A stretch of DNA of 64,000 bases from Piper betle (GCA_033002965.1 JAURVB010000132.1:1-64000); one strand, 5' to 3'; positions 21,901 to 35,609 are shown, counted from the first letter of the stretch. A program made the numbers and translations. The notes: generated by a model from the sequence alone, not told the origin.

Positions 21901-24900
21901 GAGCCGGTAGCATTATCCAGCGAACTGCATACTGACAGCTCTGTTATCCGAATCGGTCATTCTGGTCCACAGACTGATCGGTAGTTAGTACCATTTATGA
22001 ATATCGACCTGATCATTGGGGAGGAGAGATCTACCTGTTTCAAAAAGCAATTATCAATTTGGTGGGAAGCGTCGACGGAATATGCTAGCTATGATTTCAA
22101 GCTGAGATGATGGCAGTAGATCGACATTCTAATTTAGATGACAATTTTGCCGATGGAATTTCCGTAGGAGGGGAGGAGTATGCTATTATATTATTATTAT
22201 TATTAAAGTATATACAGCGCTGGCGCTGGCGCTGGCGCTGGTGCTGGCAAGCTACCGATCAATGCTTTCAACCTCTCTTGATTATGACATGACATAATGT
22301 CCGTGAGACGGTGTCCAAAGCTACGACTCTCGTTTCTTCCTCTCCCTTAAAACTTTTGCCTTTCTTTCTGCGCTGCGCTCCCTCTTTTTCTTTGACGAAT
22401 GAATGAATATTAGCCTTTTCCCACGTCAAAATTGCCTTCTTTTCTATCTTCGCTTTCCTTCTTTTGGCTCTTTAGGAGGAGGTGTGGGACCCGACGCACG
22501 GGCTAAAAGCCGGATTAAATTAACCAAACCTTGCGTTAATTAAAGTGCTCTTGCGCGGACGAGGCAATCGCAGCCCGACAAGTCGTCGGCTCGGAGGGCG
22601 CTCAAAAGCTGAGGCCAAGCCTCGCGTCAGACGAGTCAAGCGGGTCCCGAAATTAAAAAATTAAGAAAAACAGTGGGTCCCACGTTTTATTTTATTTTAT
22701 CATTCGAGAGAGGCCCCACATCGATTATTATGACCGAGAAGGAAGAAAAAATAAAATAAATGCTACAACGCGCATTCATAGTGGTGGACCCCAGGACACG
22801 TCCAAACGGAGCGGGCCCCAACTTTTGACATCGAGCATCTGACCCACCTACCTAGGCGCTGTCGCCAAAAACCCTTCCTCCCAAAATCCCAGACATGTAC
22901 ATTATAAATAAATAAATAAATATATATATATCACACTAACTAATTTCAATTTTTTATCATTTATTTGGTTTAACATCACGTTAATTAGTGCGTTAATAAC
23001 ATGGAATATGGAATAAGGAATATTTTAAGACGGCTTGCTTGGCTACGTTTTCTCTGTTTCCAGTAATTGAGGAGGTAGACGTCCCTCGTTTGAAGAAAAA
23101 TCAGTTTACTTCAATTATATTTTTCAGAGAAGTGGACCCAGTAACTAACATTAGAGAAGAACAAGTCGGCCACTCATGGGAACAAAAATCTAACTCAAGC
23201 TTAGACAAGCATTGAATTTTGAAACCTGAGGGGCGTTATCGAGATTAGAGATTTAGGTTCTCTATAGAACGTATATATCTTATAGAAAAAAACAAAAAAA
23301 TACTTTCCCTTGAGAATTTGTAAGAATCTAATAGTGATTTAAATTTACTCGTTATTGAAATAAGAAAGAATTGAGCGTGTAGTCATTAGTGAATTGTATT
23401 AATATATTATTGAAAAAATGGGACTTGTGTGGCCAATTACTTTGAAGTTTAAACACATTAAGAAGTAAAATTTAGAAATTAAATGTCCGAAACAATAATT
23501 TTAAAAAAAGTTATCTAAAGTAGTTTTAAAATTATCACAAACATTTTTATTTGGGATTAGATAAAGCAAATGCAAAGTACTAATGAACCACTATAGATAA
23601 AATTTGGTTGCTCTTCAATACTTACAAATTTGGTGTCGTTTAGGAGCCTTTGCTTCTTTAAAATAATGCACAAATTAAAAATAATAAGAATATGCATCTT
23701 ATATTCCCGGTGAAAAAGTTCCTGTGACAAGAACATTTTGTTATATATTCTGCAGCGGTAACAAGAACACGAAATTCGTCGTCATTATATTCATCATCCG
23801 ACATAATATTATAATTACTTACATTCACACATATTTAAATTAAGATATCAAGCAAATGCATACAACCAATTAACTAGTTACAAAATCAATTAAACAGTAC
23901 TAAACTAATTTAATTGAAATCAATCAAAAGCATATGTTGATATAAAAGTCTTATATTTTCTACAATAAAGACCAAAGAAAATATATGAGCCGTCTAATTA
24001 CTGTCAAAACCACAAATTCAAAAGAAAAAAATGACAACTTAAAAGCATGGTATTCAACTAATACAACAATCATTCACACTAACTGATGCATTCTCCATAG
24101 CTATTTTGCTTACTCTTGCAACAACTATAACAATGTATAATAACTGCAGTTCAATTTCATTTATTTTATTTTATTTTTCTCATTTCAACAGGAGATATAA
24201 TTGATCAAATTATTAAGCGACCATGTAAAAAATTATCATCTTAGATAAAGCAACAAACACACACAAAAAAAAATCACTTTCTAGGAAGTGGGGTAAAAAA
24301 AAGCAGGGCGTCAAGGCTGGCGGGGGACCATTGCCCGACGGTGCGGGCAGAGGAGGAGCTGTCGAGAAGGTAGCCATCAACAGAAATGAAGCGCCTGTGG
24401 AGAGAAAGCTTCTCCTGTAGAAGGTAAGATAGAAGAAGCCGGCAAAAAGGACTAGGGAGGGTGACCCTTAATAGGGAGCCTGATGAGGGGCGGGGCAATG
24501 TGGGTGACCTCCTCCAGTGGAACCCACAGCCTCCCTTGATTGTCTAAGGGAACATAAAAACAATTTGGCATGGGGCTAGTGTTGGATGTTATCTATATAA
24601 AATGTGGCACCCACCACTTAAGAGCAAAGGAGTTTAATAGGGCCATATCATCAAATCAGATAAAATCACCTGTCCATCATCCGTCCAAAATCAGAAATCA
24701 AAAAATCCAGTGACCACTCAATGACACGATCGGTACAAGTATTTGAGAAAAAAAAAAGTTGTAGAATAGTGGGGCAGACGACCAACGTGGAGAGAGTGAC
24801 ATGAAAGCAAAGGAGCAAAAGAGCAACCACCTCAACCTAACTCACTTTTCTCGTTGAAAAAAAAACAAATAAATGAAAATAAAATAAAAATAGAGTTGTC

Positions 24901-26260
24901 TTCAAGTGCTGACCTTTATTTTCCCACATCCATCTCCGGATAAGTGAGCTCGTATAAATACATATATATATATATATATAAAATATCCTAATCCCTAACC
25001 CCACACAATTATCGTATAAATGCTCACCACATGGTAGGCCCATTCAGCAAACAGATATTCTAGGATACTTCACGTGACCAAACCATGCACTTCGATTTTC
25101 AACACCTATCTTTTTTCCTAGAATAATTTATAATATTGCATATGCAGATACGTACGTATATAGGGAGACAACTAAGCATGACGCCTGAGGGTGGGTTGAT
25201 GGATGGATTGATGTGATCATAAAATAGGAGAGCAAGCGACCTTTCCAAAAAACAAAAACAAAAAAAAGCTACGGTACTTGGATGAACGAAGTACCAATAA
25301 ATTATCAACAAATACAAAGCATATATTCGAGTTCAGACTCATCGGCTCGGTATCATCAGATTCTCTCCCCACAATGAAAATAAGCTCAGACAAGTCTTCG
25401 TAACTAAAAAAACAGCTCTTTTTCAAACGTATACCATGAAACAGAGAAAATGACAAGTGAATGTACGCGGTGTAAAGGTAGAAGAACCGACGAAGAAAGG
25501 TAAAGGAGACGCACGCTTTCTATTCCATACTGAATTTGTGTGCCTAAACTCCACATTGATGAGGAAATATACACCATTATCCCCCACACGGGCCTTTGCT
25601 GAGCTCTTTCCAACAAGAAGCCAAGCATAGAGTGGTGGCTCGCCCACCCTTTACATTTTGCAGGCCGGTCATGGCCCACCAACATGGTTCCCCCCTTTCC
25701 CCCACCTTCCTCGACTACGAGCAATTTCAGTTTCTATATTAACATTTACCAACATCAACAAAGAATATATCTCTTTTTGATCCACAAAACCCCGGTTCTT
25801 TCTGTCTACATAGGGAACTATTGCGCACTCCACTCCAAAAGGGGGATAAGCCATGAATGGCTAAAGGCCTTTAAAGCAAAAAATGCAATCGAAACCACTG
25901 GGCTCATCCAAAATTGCGTTCATGTTCTATATTGGGGTACGTCACACCTCCGTCTCATTAACCGCATTTGCTTCTCTTCTCCTTTAATGAGTGAGGAAGA
26001 TGGTACCAGTCAGATTGTCAATATCTTATGACTGAACCTCAGATCATCCGGGGAAGTTGTCATTATGTTTGATGGGCGGTTGCTTCCACAGCTGGAAGAT
26101 CGTTCCTTCTAGTGTCATCTCTTTTCTGGCGGCCAGCATGTACGCAAGTTATCATTTCCTGGCCAAGAAGTTTGAAGTGTCAAACCAAGATACATTTTTT
26201 TCCTACAACTATTGCATTTAGTAATTGATAACAGTATTAAAACCTGGGAGTATATGGGGG
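18901..26260. other. Intergenic region, no gene supported
   Basis: Over 7 kb lie between aminopeptidase P and the end of TIME FOR COFFEE. Frames are short on both strands and lack motifs or flanking splice logic. Simple repeats occur: 'ccct' units at 21,297-21,314, a (tta)n run near 22,186-22,206, a 'gctggc' run at 22,217-22,248 and (ta)n near 24,962-24,980. The stretch 23,220-24,270 is strongly AT-rich. I recognised no transfer RNA, microRNA precursor or transposon domain. The first few hundred bases are probably the 3' region of aminopeptidase P and the last few hundred that of TIME FOR COFFEE. Confidence 0.5.
22217..22248 (+). repeat. Hexanucleotide (GCTGGC)n microsatellite
   Basis: About four to five units of 'gctggc', with one gctggt variant, follow a (tta)n run. 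It is intergenic and has no coding context. Confidence 0.8.
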
Positions 26261-29200
26261 CTAATTACCTGTGGCAGGCTTTTGATCTGTGGACTTCACG
26301 GGCACCGCCGGGAGTGTGTGAAGATAGGGAATGGAGAGGCAAGGATGAGGACCCCCAGCAGACGGTGCCGGGAACTGACCTGGTTGGATTATGCCTGATG
26401 TAGCTAACCCTTTAATATTATTAGCTGCTGCTACAGAAACCACTGCCTTGGCAGGATCAGAAGTAACCCCACCTGACAATGACAAAGGTGAAGAAGATAG
26501 GGAGAGCATTCCCGATGAAGAAGCTGCTATGGAGGAATTCTGCTGCGAGGACGGTGAGTTGTGCTGCTGTTCTTGCGGTTTCCGTTGGTAGTATCCAGGA
26601 GAATTGGACGTGGATTGTGGGGACTGATTTTGTAAGTACGGATTGGAGAAAAAGAACTGAGTTTGCTGTTGATATGATTGAACTTTCTGTTGTTGTAATT
26701 GCGGTAAGGGTTTTGAGGTTGGGCTCTGAGTAGAAGGCATAAGAGCATTGCTGGGTATTGCGGTCACGTTTCTGCTGCTACTGCCTGGCGAAGACTTCCT
26801 AGTTGAGCTGGAGTTCTTCGATGTCTGGGATGGCAGGGATGTCGATGCAGGGCCACTGCCTAGGACTGAAGCCGGCTTGTTTGCAGACACACCTCCGCCA
26901 CTTTTTGTAGCCGGAGAACCTACAACAGAAGATGTAGGTGGACTGTTAGCTCCGAACTGTTGGCTAGGCTGTACCGACTTAGGATTAACACAGAACGAAA
27001 TCTGTGTATTGCTTGACGCCGATAAAGCAAGCTGTTGAGTTCTAGTGCCAGGCTGCTGACCCTTGACTGTAGATGTTGCTGAAGATGGAACTGGGGTTGA
27101 TGAAGATCTCGCCGTTGGGGGCTTCCATTGAGGGCACTGGGTGGGGCTGTTCGTCTGCATTAAAGCAGGAGGTAAAACCGACATGGGATTTGGAAATTTG
27201 CTCTGCCCTGCAAAACGGTCTGGATATGCAGGAGAATTGCTATTGGCAGTTGACTTTGATCGACCTACAATCTGATGCTGAATCTGCTGCTGATTTTGCC
27301 CTTGGAGTTGCTGTTGCTGCTGTTTTGACAATTGGATAATCTGGTGCTGTTGCTGTTGTAGAAAATTTGGAGCACCAACGACAGGAGTTAAAACAGTGCT
27401 GGAAGTTGAAGTGGGAGAAGTGCCAGTGCTAACACGAGAATTTCGATTTCCATTTGTTAGATTGAGGTTCAAATTGCGGTTTGAACCTTCCAACGCTGAA
27501 TTCCCAGACACTGAAGGATCATTAGCATCTGGTCTAGACAAAGGTATAGAGTGCAGCCCAGTGGAAGATGCCTTCTTCCTGTCTTCTTCTACGGAGGTGT
27601 TCTGCTTTGATGAATCACTCGCAGTTGCTTTGCTCTCTTCCGTGAAGGGGAAAGACAACTTCTTTTGCTGGGCTCGCAGCCATCTTGTGCCTGGCAGCCT
27701 CAGGCAAAGATTGAAAAAGGGGATGGTTTGGGGTCTGCATGGCAGATAAGTCAAGCCCAGCAGGAGAAGAAAACGACATAGCAAATTGGGAAGGGCCCAG
27801 TTCCATCCCTCCTTTCAGATTCGGTGGCAACTGCTGCAGCTGGGATTTATCACCATGACCCGCCATTGCCGCAGGAGACAACAAGGCGAAATTCTGGGGA
27901 GGAATTGGCATGGCAAAATTGTGGTTGTACACGACAGGTGAATTCTTCTGGGAGAGTGAAACTCTACTGTCAGCAGCAGACGGGTTTTCTTCAACCCCAG
28001 CATCGGAATCAAACGGTCGAAGTTGATGTGTTGGCATAGGTGGCCTCGGCTTGCCTGTCGGGAAGTGGCTCGAGCTTGTCTGCACAGCATTATTGCCGCT
28101 TCCTGGCGCCCTCTGCTGTTGTTGCTGCTTCTGTGAAGACGATGAACCACTCGACGTGCTGGTGTTGTGCCCCACTGGTGGGGCTGGCTGCGTCTGTGAT
28201 TGTTGCGGCTGGAGCTGGGAGGGATGTAGCATCTGAGAAGAGAAGAAGGAGCCACTGAAGAAAGGGACTGGGTGGGGATGGCTGCCCCTGTAGGAGGGTG
28301 GACCTCCAACATGTGCAGGAATGGGAAATGGGCATCCGCCATTTTGCAAGATGGCTAGATACTGAGCTTGGACTTCATTTGGGGCCATGTTTGCAAAATT
28401 AAAGCTCATTGTAGCTGGTGGTGCGGCAGATACCGAGCTTGTTACAGTTCCGGGAATCGGATTGGGGCCGTTTGTAGATGGAACTCCATTATTGACAACA
28501 GCGCCAGATTTGGTTGAACTAGATCGAGCTGCAGCAGCTGCAGCCTGCTGCTGGTTCAGAGGAAAAATGAAGGTAGGACCCTGATGGAAGAAAAAAATTC
28601 AAAGATGAGAACACTTGCACGCCTCCACTTTGAATGGTCAAAAAATATAAGGAAAAAGAGAAAACAGCGGTAGTCAACAAATTGTAGCAGTATCAACAAT
28701 ACCAGCATATTGTTAGCAGACCCATGCTGCGGTCCTTGTTGCAGTACAAACTGTTGCTTTCTTTGGTTGGCATCCATCAAATTGGCCCCCATACCCGCCG
28801 GTGACGAGGACTTCTCCTTCGGTTGCTGGCCAGGAAATGAGGCCGCAGAAGCCTTGTCTTGATTGGAGGAACTCCTTCCTCCAAGGGGTCCTGGGAGCTG
28901 GTTCCCAAGAACCGCTGATTCAGAGGGCGGCACCACATTAAGATTATACGGCTTGGTCCCATAGATTGGCGCAGACCCAGGCCCAGCGGGCCAGAAAGGA
29001 TTCATCCTCGCCAACAGCTCGTGGTAGTGTATGTTCTGGGCAATGTAGAAGTGGGTGGCACACCGTTTCGGCCGGGACTGCCCCACGAGAAAATAGGGCG
29101 GCTAAACACAAAGAAACAAGGATAAAAATGCATCCGGTGAAATCCAGGAGACAAAATTCACAGGGAAGGGGAATCAAGAGGAGTACCTGAATAGGTGCAG

Positions 29201-32109
29201 AAGGGGCGTTGTTTCCGTTCAAAGGGACAATGCCTGGAACTGGGATTGGAGGAACTTGACCCATATACCTGTTGGTAGAGATCCAACTTAGTCAGAAGCT
29301 TTTTTACGCGAACAGTGGAATACAATACAAAGGAAGGACTAAAATGGAGCCGATGCCCACCCTAGAGGAAGCCCACCCGGCCAGCCGCCGCCCATAGCCA
29401 TTGATATTGCCGTCATAGAGGACGATTGAGCTGCCGGAGCATAGCAAGCCACAAAACAAAACATCAAACTGCAGATTTGTTTAGCAGAGAGTAAACAAGA
29501 TGGCACCGTTTTCTCATTAAACGTACCGGGCTTCTCTAGCACGGATGCTTCCCCTTTAGGTAACTTAGGTGGAGGCTTATGATTGAAAATCGGCTGCTGC
29601 TTCTTGCTGCTCTCTTCGTCTTTCTCCTGCTTCTGATCAAAGTCAAGCTGCAGGTCCGAGGTCCTCAATTTGCTAGGGAGCTTCTGGGTTTCCAAATTGC
29701 CCTCCCCGGCCTCTGCTTTCCTATCCTCGAACCTCATGTCATCCACCTCCTTTTCCTCGGCTTTCAAGGACTCCATTTTTGCCGGCTGGAAAAGAAAGAT
29801 GCAAATGCTAAAAAAACTTGCCTTTTGCAGCATGTGAGTGACAAACTAAATAGAATCCACGGATGGACACCAACCAGTTCCACATCAGGAAGCGAAGGCT
29901 TCTGATCCGCCATCAAATCTGGTATGCTGTCCCTTTCTGGAGACGATTTTGTGGGAGGAGGGGCCTGTTGGGTTGACAAAGCTCGATTAGAACACAATCG
30001 GAGGAGAAAAACAAGGAAAGAAATCAGAACATCTTTCATTATACGATCCAGCGAGAAATGGAGGAACTCTCTAACCATAAGATCGATCTTAAACTTCTCC
30101 TCCCTAACTCGTTCAACCACCGGCTCTGCAGATAGCCTGCAACGTAATATATAGAAAGATCAGAACTCCATCATCATCAGAAGCCCAAATATGATCAGAC
30201 TATGAAAAAAGCAAATCTTGTCAATGCTCACGATTTAGGTGCGGCTGATAGATCTTTCCGGTCCGCATCCAACTTGGCGTGCAGAGGGGATTCTGAAATC
30301 GCCGCTCCTATGCTCTTATCCTTCGCCTCTGCCACTTCCGCCGCCGCCACCTCCGGGATGCTTACAACTGCACCCACCGGATCGGCCTCCGATTTGCTGG
30401 CATATTCACCGGCAGATGGTGCAGCAGCCGTCTTCTCCGTCTTCGGTGAGGAGATAGCACTCGCAGCTGGCTCTCCTTCCGACTTGGATGCGATAGTTGT
30501 CGGAGCACTTGGAGATGTGAAAGGAGCAGACGCCGCCGGCGACAGATTCTCATCCTCGTACTTCGCCGGCCTCGGCTTCTTCCTCTTCGGAGCTGCAAAT
30601 ATCCAAGAAAAAAAGATTCTGAAGCTGACCACAAATGGCAAATAGGAGAAAAACAAAGAAATATCTTTTCCATTCCACCACCCTGCCTGCCTAGATACTA
30701 ACCAATGGCAGCTGTTGAAGAATTCGTCACTGACGGCGTGTTCTGCGAGGCTGCCGCGGATCCAGTAGCCGAGTGGCTCGCCGGAGGAATGGCGGAAGAC
30801 GGCGACGAGACCCCCGACTTGGCTTCGTAGGAGTCCTTGGGGACGAACGCTTCCTGCTTAGACGAGGTTTTGAGGCCGTAAAGCACCTCGGCTACCTCGA
30901 TCTCGATGTCGTCCTGGATTGGAGATGATGCCGCTGCTTTTACGATCTTCGGCGGACGATGGAGCTGGTGCTGCTGCTGCTGCTTCGCCACCGTCGTATG
31001 TTTCTGAAAGAAGGAATAAAAATCATTTTTTGAGTTCTGAAAACGGGAAAACAGTCGGAGGTGAAGGGAGAAGCGGGAGAGGGTTGGAGAGATAAGAGAT
31101 CAGAGACCAATTTCTTCTTCACAGAGGCGTTCGGGGAAGGCGGCGAGATCGGACCCACCGCAGCTGCTTGAGATGCAGCTGGCCTTGCCGGAGACGTCGT
31201 TGACGGCCGATTAGTGTGATCTCCACCGCCGCCGCCAGCACCAGATGACCACGATTCGTGCGAACGCTTCACTGACGCTGCAACCATGAGAAGGAAAATC
31301 AGGAGGCAAAGGTTGATACGTTTTAGAGGTGTTATGCCAGCGTCGCCTACCTGACCGGGCCTTCCGTGGCACGGTGAAGCCGATCGTCTCGTCGGTGGCT
31401 TTCACCGTCGTGGGTGTCGTCACCGCCCGGACGAGCTTCGGTGGGAAGCTCTTACGGAGATGGTTGGGGCCCATCGACGGAGTAGAAAAGGAGGCCGCAG
31501 AGGTCGGATGGTGGTGATGGTTGAGATTCGGGGGCGGCGGCGGCGGCGGCGGTGGCAGCCGAATCCCGGCGGAACCAACGTCTTCCTCCTCCTCCTCGTC
31601 GCCCATGCTGTCGTCGGAGGTCTCCTCTGCACCGTCGTCCCGGTGGTGGGTAGCATGCACCATCCTCATATCCCCCTTTCTCCTCTTGTTGCGGCTCAAT
31701 CTATCCCGCTCCCGCTCTTGCTCCCTCTCCCTGTCTCGTTCTCGGTCTCGGACCTCCCGCTCTCTCTCGCTCCCTGTCACGTTCTCGCTCACGGTCCTTC
31801 TTCCCCGGCCGCTCCCGAAGTCTAGCCATCTCCGTGAGCTCCATAGCAGGGCCATCATCCTCTGTCCACCACACCACACCACATCAAACAAAGAAACAAA
31901 GAAAGAAAGAAAATAATAAAAAAGATCAAAGCTAAAATCGGAGAAGGAGGAGATCCAGAAGGAAGATGATTGCAACAACCAGGAGAATCCCGCAAGCAGT
32001 TGGTCCGCTGCCTTCTCCGGGAGAGCCCACCGTTGGGAATCGAGGCGGCGGCCGCAGCCGACGCCGCCATGGTCCCTCGCCTCGCATCCCGGATCCTATC
32101 CATGGTCAC
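26261..32109 (-). CDS. TIC: TIME FOR COFFEE (TIC/TKL) clock regulator homologue, two frameshifts
   Basis: Twelve exons: 32,109-31,980; 31,861-31,351; 31,277-31,108; 31,003-30,703; 30,592-30,232; 30,136-30,076; 29,964-29,875; 29,785-29,527; 29,430-29,361; 29,268-29,187; 29,101-28,703; 28,580-26,261 (TAG). After correction they give about 1,583 residues, close to the roughly 1,550 of Arabidopsis TIC. Family hallmarks are the start 'MDRIRDARRGTM', 'NGLSRRR'-like 'NGGLSRRRQRTN', an Arg/Glu alternating tract, 'RKSFPPKLVRA', 'TVPRKARSASVKRSHE', 'DIEIEVAEVLYGL', 'FKIDLMAPPP', 'SRPKRCATHFYIAQNIHYH', 'MNPFWPAGPGSAPIYG', 'SLPEAARHKMAA' and a Gln/Ser-rich C-terminus ending 'VPVKSTDQKPATGN'. TIC is a nuclear plant-specific regulator of the circadian clock and of metabolic and jasmonate responses. 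Exon 2 (511 nt) and exon 12 (2,320 nt) each carry one base too many (or two too few): at a TC/GA repeat at 31,761-31,768 and near 27,672-27,678. Confidence 0.92.
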
Positions 32110-33730
32110 CTCCTCAGCTGTTCACTCATCAAGCCAGATCTGGCTCACAGTCTTCCACCCACACCTCCACAATTCCCACCGAACGATCTTTACAAAGTCG
32201 GAGCCGAAATAAGAAGAAGGAAGGAAGACTCGGGCCCGTCGCCGGCGGCCGAAGCACCTTCTTCTCCTTCTTCTTCAACACCTCCTAGCTCCTCTTTTCT
32301 TTCTTCCTCCTCCTCTTCTTCTTCCGCCTTTGGTTGTTTGTTTGGCCTTTGTGCTTCTTCTTCCTCATCTCATCTGCTTTTCTTTTGGGATTTTGTCTGC
32401 CCACTTCCCCATTCAACGGCCCGATTCCCCTTGTCCACCACATCCTCCCCATCCCACCCGTCCGCACCCATCAACCGCCCCGATTCAACGATGCTTGCGT
32501 GGCACAAAAAGGTCGACGTCCCATGCACTGCACTCCGGGTTGTAGTGGACTTACCCAATGCGCCCGCCAGCCACCCCACCCTACGTCCCTCTACACATGT
32601 TCGTCCCCCACTCTGTCGGGCTCTTTGTCTTTACCACGTTATTCTAATAATAATAACCAATAGTTTTTTACTAACGTAATAGATTGATTAACAATAATGC
32701 ATAGTTTTCAGATTTTGATTGATCATAATTATTAATTATTTTAACAAATAATAACACACACCATCTCTCCATTACCGGCACGCGTGGGTATATGGGCATG
32801 GTGGACCGAAATGCCCGCGCCACTTCGCCCCCCAAAGATCTCGGCAACAGCCGTTCAACCCCGCGATTTCCAATCGCCTATTATCGCTCCCCACCACCCG
32901 CGCCGGCCCTACACCGGCCCCTTGTAAAGGACTGAACTTATTGGGATGGCGGAGATGGAGACCGTGATTTTTATGGGCCGTTGGATTGGAAAAAGGTGAG
33001 GTGGAGGTATCTGTTCGTTTTTCCTTTTAATTAATTAATTAATTAAATTACATCACACTACATTAATCCACCCTGCGATTGGGCTGGGCGTTATCTCCTG
33101 GATTCCCCCAGAAGGGGCTCAGCCAACAACATCGTGTCCGACCTGGCCGCCGAAACGTCGGATGATGATCCGCCGTCGATATCTATACACATCCAACGGA
33201 CGATATGTCTCGACCGGTCGTGCAGAATTCCGAACTGGTGGGGCCCAATCTGCGGCTCGCGGTCCACAATGATTTCCCTCCCCCATCGCAATTCGCAACC
33301 TCTTATTCTTCCCTCTCTCCCACGTGGGAAGCGGGCCCATAATATTGTCCGACGAGCACGTGAGGCCGCCTCCCCTGTTTTTTACATGGCCGTAAATTCT
33401 GAATTTGTATCACGTGCGCCTTATCAAAACTATTATTATTATATCTTATTGCATTGCAAAAGGAAATCAAAAATGGCGGGATGAAATTCACGTCTCTCCC
33501 GCAAAGATCATGTTGGGCATTAAGTAAGGCCGCTTTTTTTGGAGCTCCAATAACGTTGCCATATCGTGAGCTTTCGTACGTCGGTTTAGTCTGTGGCTTT
33601 AAAACAGGATTCGTATATAAGGAGACGTTCAGATAGCAACCGCTGATTGGACCCTAGGCCAATCAAGTGGGCCCCGAGCAGACATGGCGTTACTTTTACC
33701 ACCACACCTGCCCCCTGCCTCTGCACCCAA

Positions 33731-33880
33731 TGGCTGGGCAAAATATCTTGGAATATAAATATATTTTTTATTTTCTTTTTTAATTTCCGAGGGAAAAGAT
33801 GGCTATGGCTGGGCAAAATATCTTGGAATATAAATATATTTTTTATTTTCTTTTTTAATTTCCGAGGGAAAAGATGGCTA
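33731..33880. repeat. 75 bp tandem duplication
   Basis: The 75 bp unit beginning 'tggctgggcaaaatatcttgg' is repeated immediately (33,731-33,805 and 33,806-33,880), apparently without mismatch. Because the period is a multiple of three, overlapping frames show a repeated peptide, but nothing else suggests coding. Near-identity implies a recent event or an assembly artefact. Confidence 0.9.
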
Positions 33881-35575
33881 CGGCACACACCCTCTACAAA
33901 GGGGGTGTTGGGCTCCACGGGGATGACGCCCGTTTTGGGGTTGGGAGGCACGTCCTCCCATCCGCCGCGTGTTGTCCCTGACACTCCACATCACCCGTCC
34001 CGATGTCGTTGTGTCATCGGCTCATCGTGCGTGCATCCAGGAGCATCGCGTCCAACCCAGCTCTCCAGGTTTTTTCGTTATGAGCAGATCTCCCTCATCT
34101 GCTGCCGCCCCCATCTGCCCACTGCTCGTAAAGCTTACTTCTAAACTCGCATGATGTCATAAAACTCCCGTCTGTACATGTATGGAAGACGATTAACAAG
34201 TAACAACTCCCCGCATCGGTTCTAAACTCAATTTGCATTTCCATTATCACTATCCGGTCCAAACTCATCTCTACTTTAATACAACGTTATTAACTAATTT
34301 AACCGCCTCGACTTAATTCCCTAACAATGCGAGCAGAGATAAATACCACGATAATCCGATGCGTGTTTATTCTGTGTATAGTAAAATAAAAAAGGTTAAC
34401 CATTCTTAAACTTTGTGATATGTTTTTTAATAAAACACCGTCTACTGGATGGATAGGTTAGATATCAATATCAAAACCTTGACCATATAAAATTTTATAA
34501 TAAATCCAAATATCCTTAATCTGAACACGAAACAAATCAAAATGGGTTGAAACGCTGACTTTTTTAATGTAATATAGATCGGCGGCAAATTTACAGGTTT
34601 ACATATATTTCATGAATTCTGGGGAACCCTTGTTGGGAAAAAGTGGACCGTGAGGACGGGAGAATGGACGCACGGGCCGACAAAATTTAAAAATTTTATT
34701 AAAAATAAAATATAAAGTATAAAAAAATCTTTATAAATAAAGACTAATAAATAAATAAATATAATAATTTTATACTTTAAAATTTTAGTAAAAAATATCT
34801 TTAATTATGGGTTAAACTTTCTAATAAGATCGAAATTAATATTAATATTAAAGATCAATATAAATTTTCTTGCATAAAAAAGATTCACATTTTCAAATAA
34901 CTTTAAATTTTTAATTGATAAAATCATACTTGAATATTATATAATTAATAAAAATCATATAATATTTTTTAAAATTTTTATATGTAATATATTTCAATTT
35001 AATTAAGAATATATGGATAAATATAAAGTAATTTGAAATGCAAATATCAATAATTATTTAATTTGAAAGATAATTTTTTTAAATATATTTAAAAATATCT
35101 TGCTCATTGAAATCAATTTAAAATTATCAAAATAAAAAATTATATAAAGAGAATTTATAATTAAATATTAAATATTAATATATAATTAATTAAAATTAAT
35201 TGTTTAAAACAATTAAAATTTAATAGTAATTAAAAATAAAAAATTTAAAATAATTATGAGACAAAGTAAAAAGTTTTGAACGATCATAAATATGATGGAT
35301 TATTAATATATGAATTAGATGGTTAGAGATGTGAGATAATTAATTAAAGAGTTAGATACACGGAGAAACTAATCATATGATATAAAAAGGCCAAAAGGGG
35401 ACGAGAGAAAAAAGAACATCTCATTCCCATACAAAGTAAATTTATACAAGAGAAAAAATATAAAATAATTTATAAATTATTACGGGGCAATACAGCGAGG
35501 TCAGAATCGGATGGCTTGCCTCCACCAATTGAAATGTTTGAATATTTTATGAGCGTATAACATCATAAATATATA

Positions 35576-35577
<2 letters not shown>

Positions 35578-35606
<29 letters not shown>
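35578..35606. repeat. (AAT)n microsatellite
   Basis: Nine to ten uninterrupted 'aat' units in AT-rich intergenic DNA. Confidence 0.85.

Positions 35607-35609
<3 letters not shown>

Noticed and set aside
24274..24498. Minus-strand 74-codon frame considered as a retrotransposon fragment
   Set aside because: No recognisable reverse transcriptase, integrase or other motif; left as intergenic.
26748..27749. Plus-strand frames of 88-117 codons
   Set aside because: Antisense shadows of the Gln/Ser-rich last exon of TIME FOR COFFEE.
31460..32679. Several plus-strand frames, including one of 237 codons
   Set aside because: Antisense of TIME FOR COFFEE exons 1-2 and of its GAA-rich leader; Ser/Arg-rich by composition.
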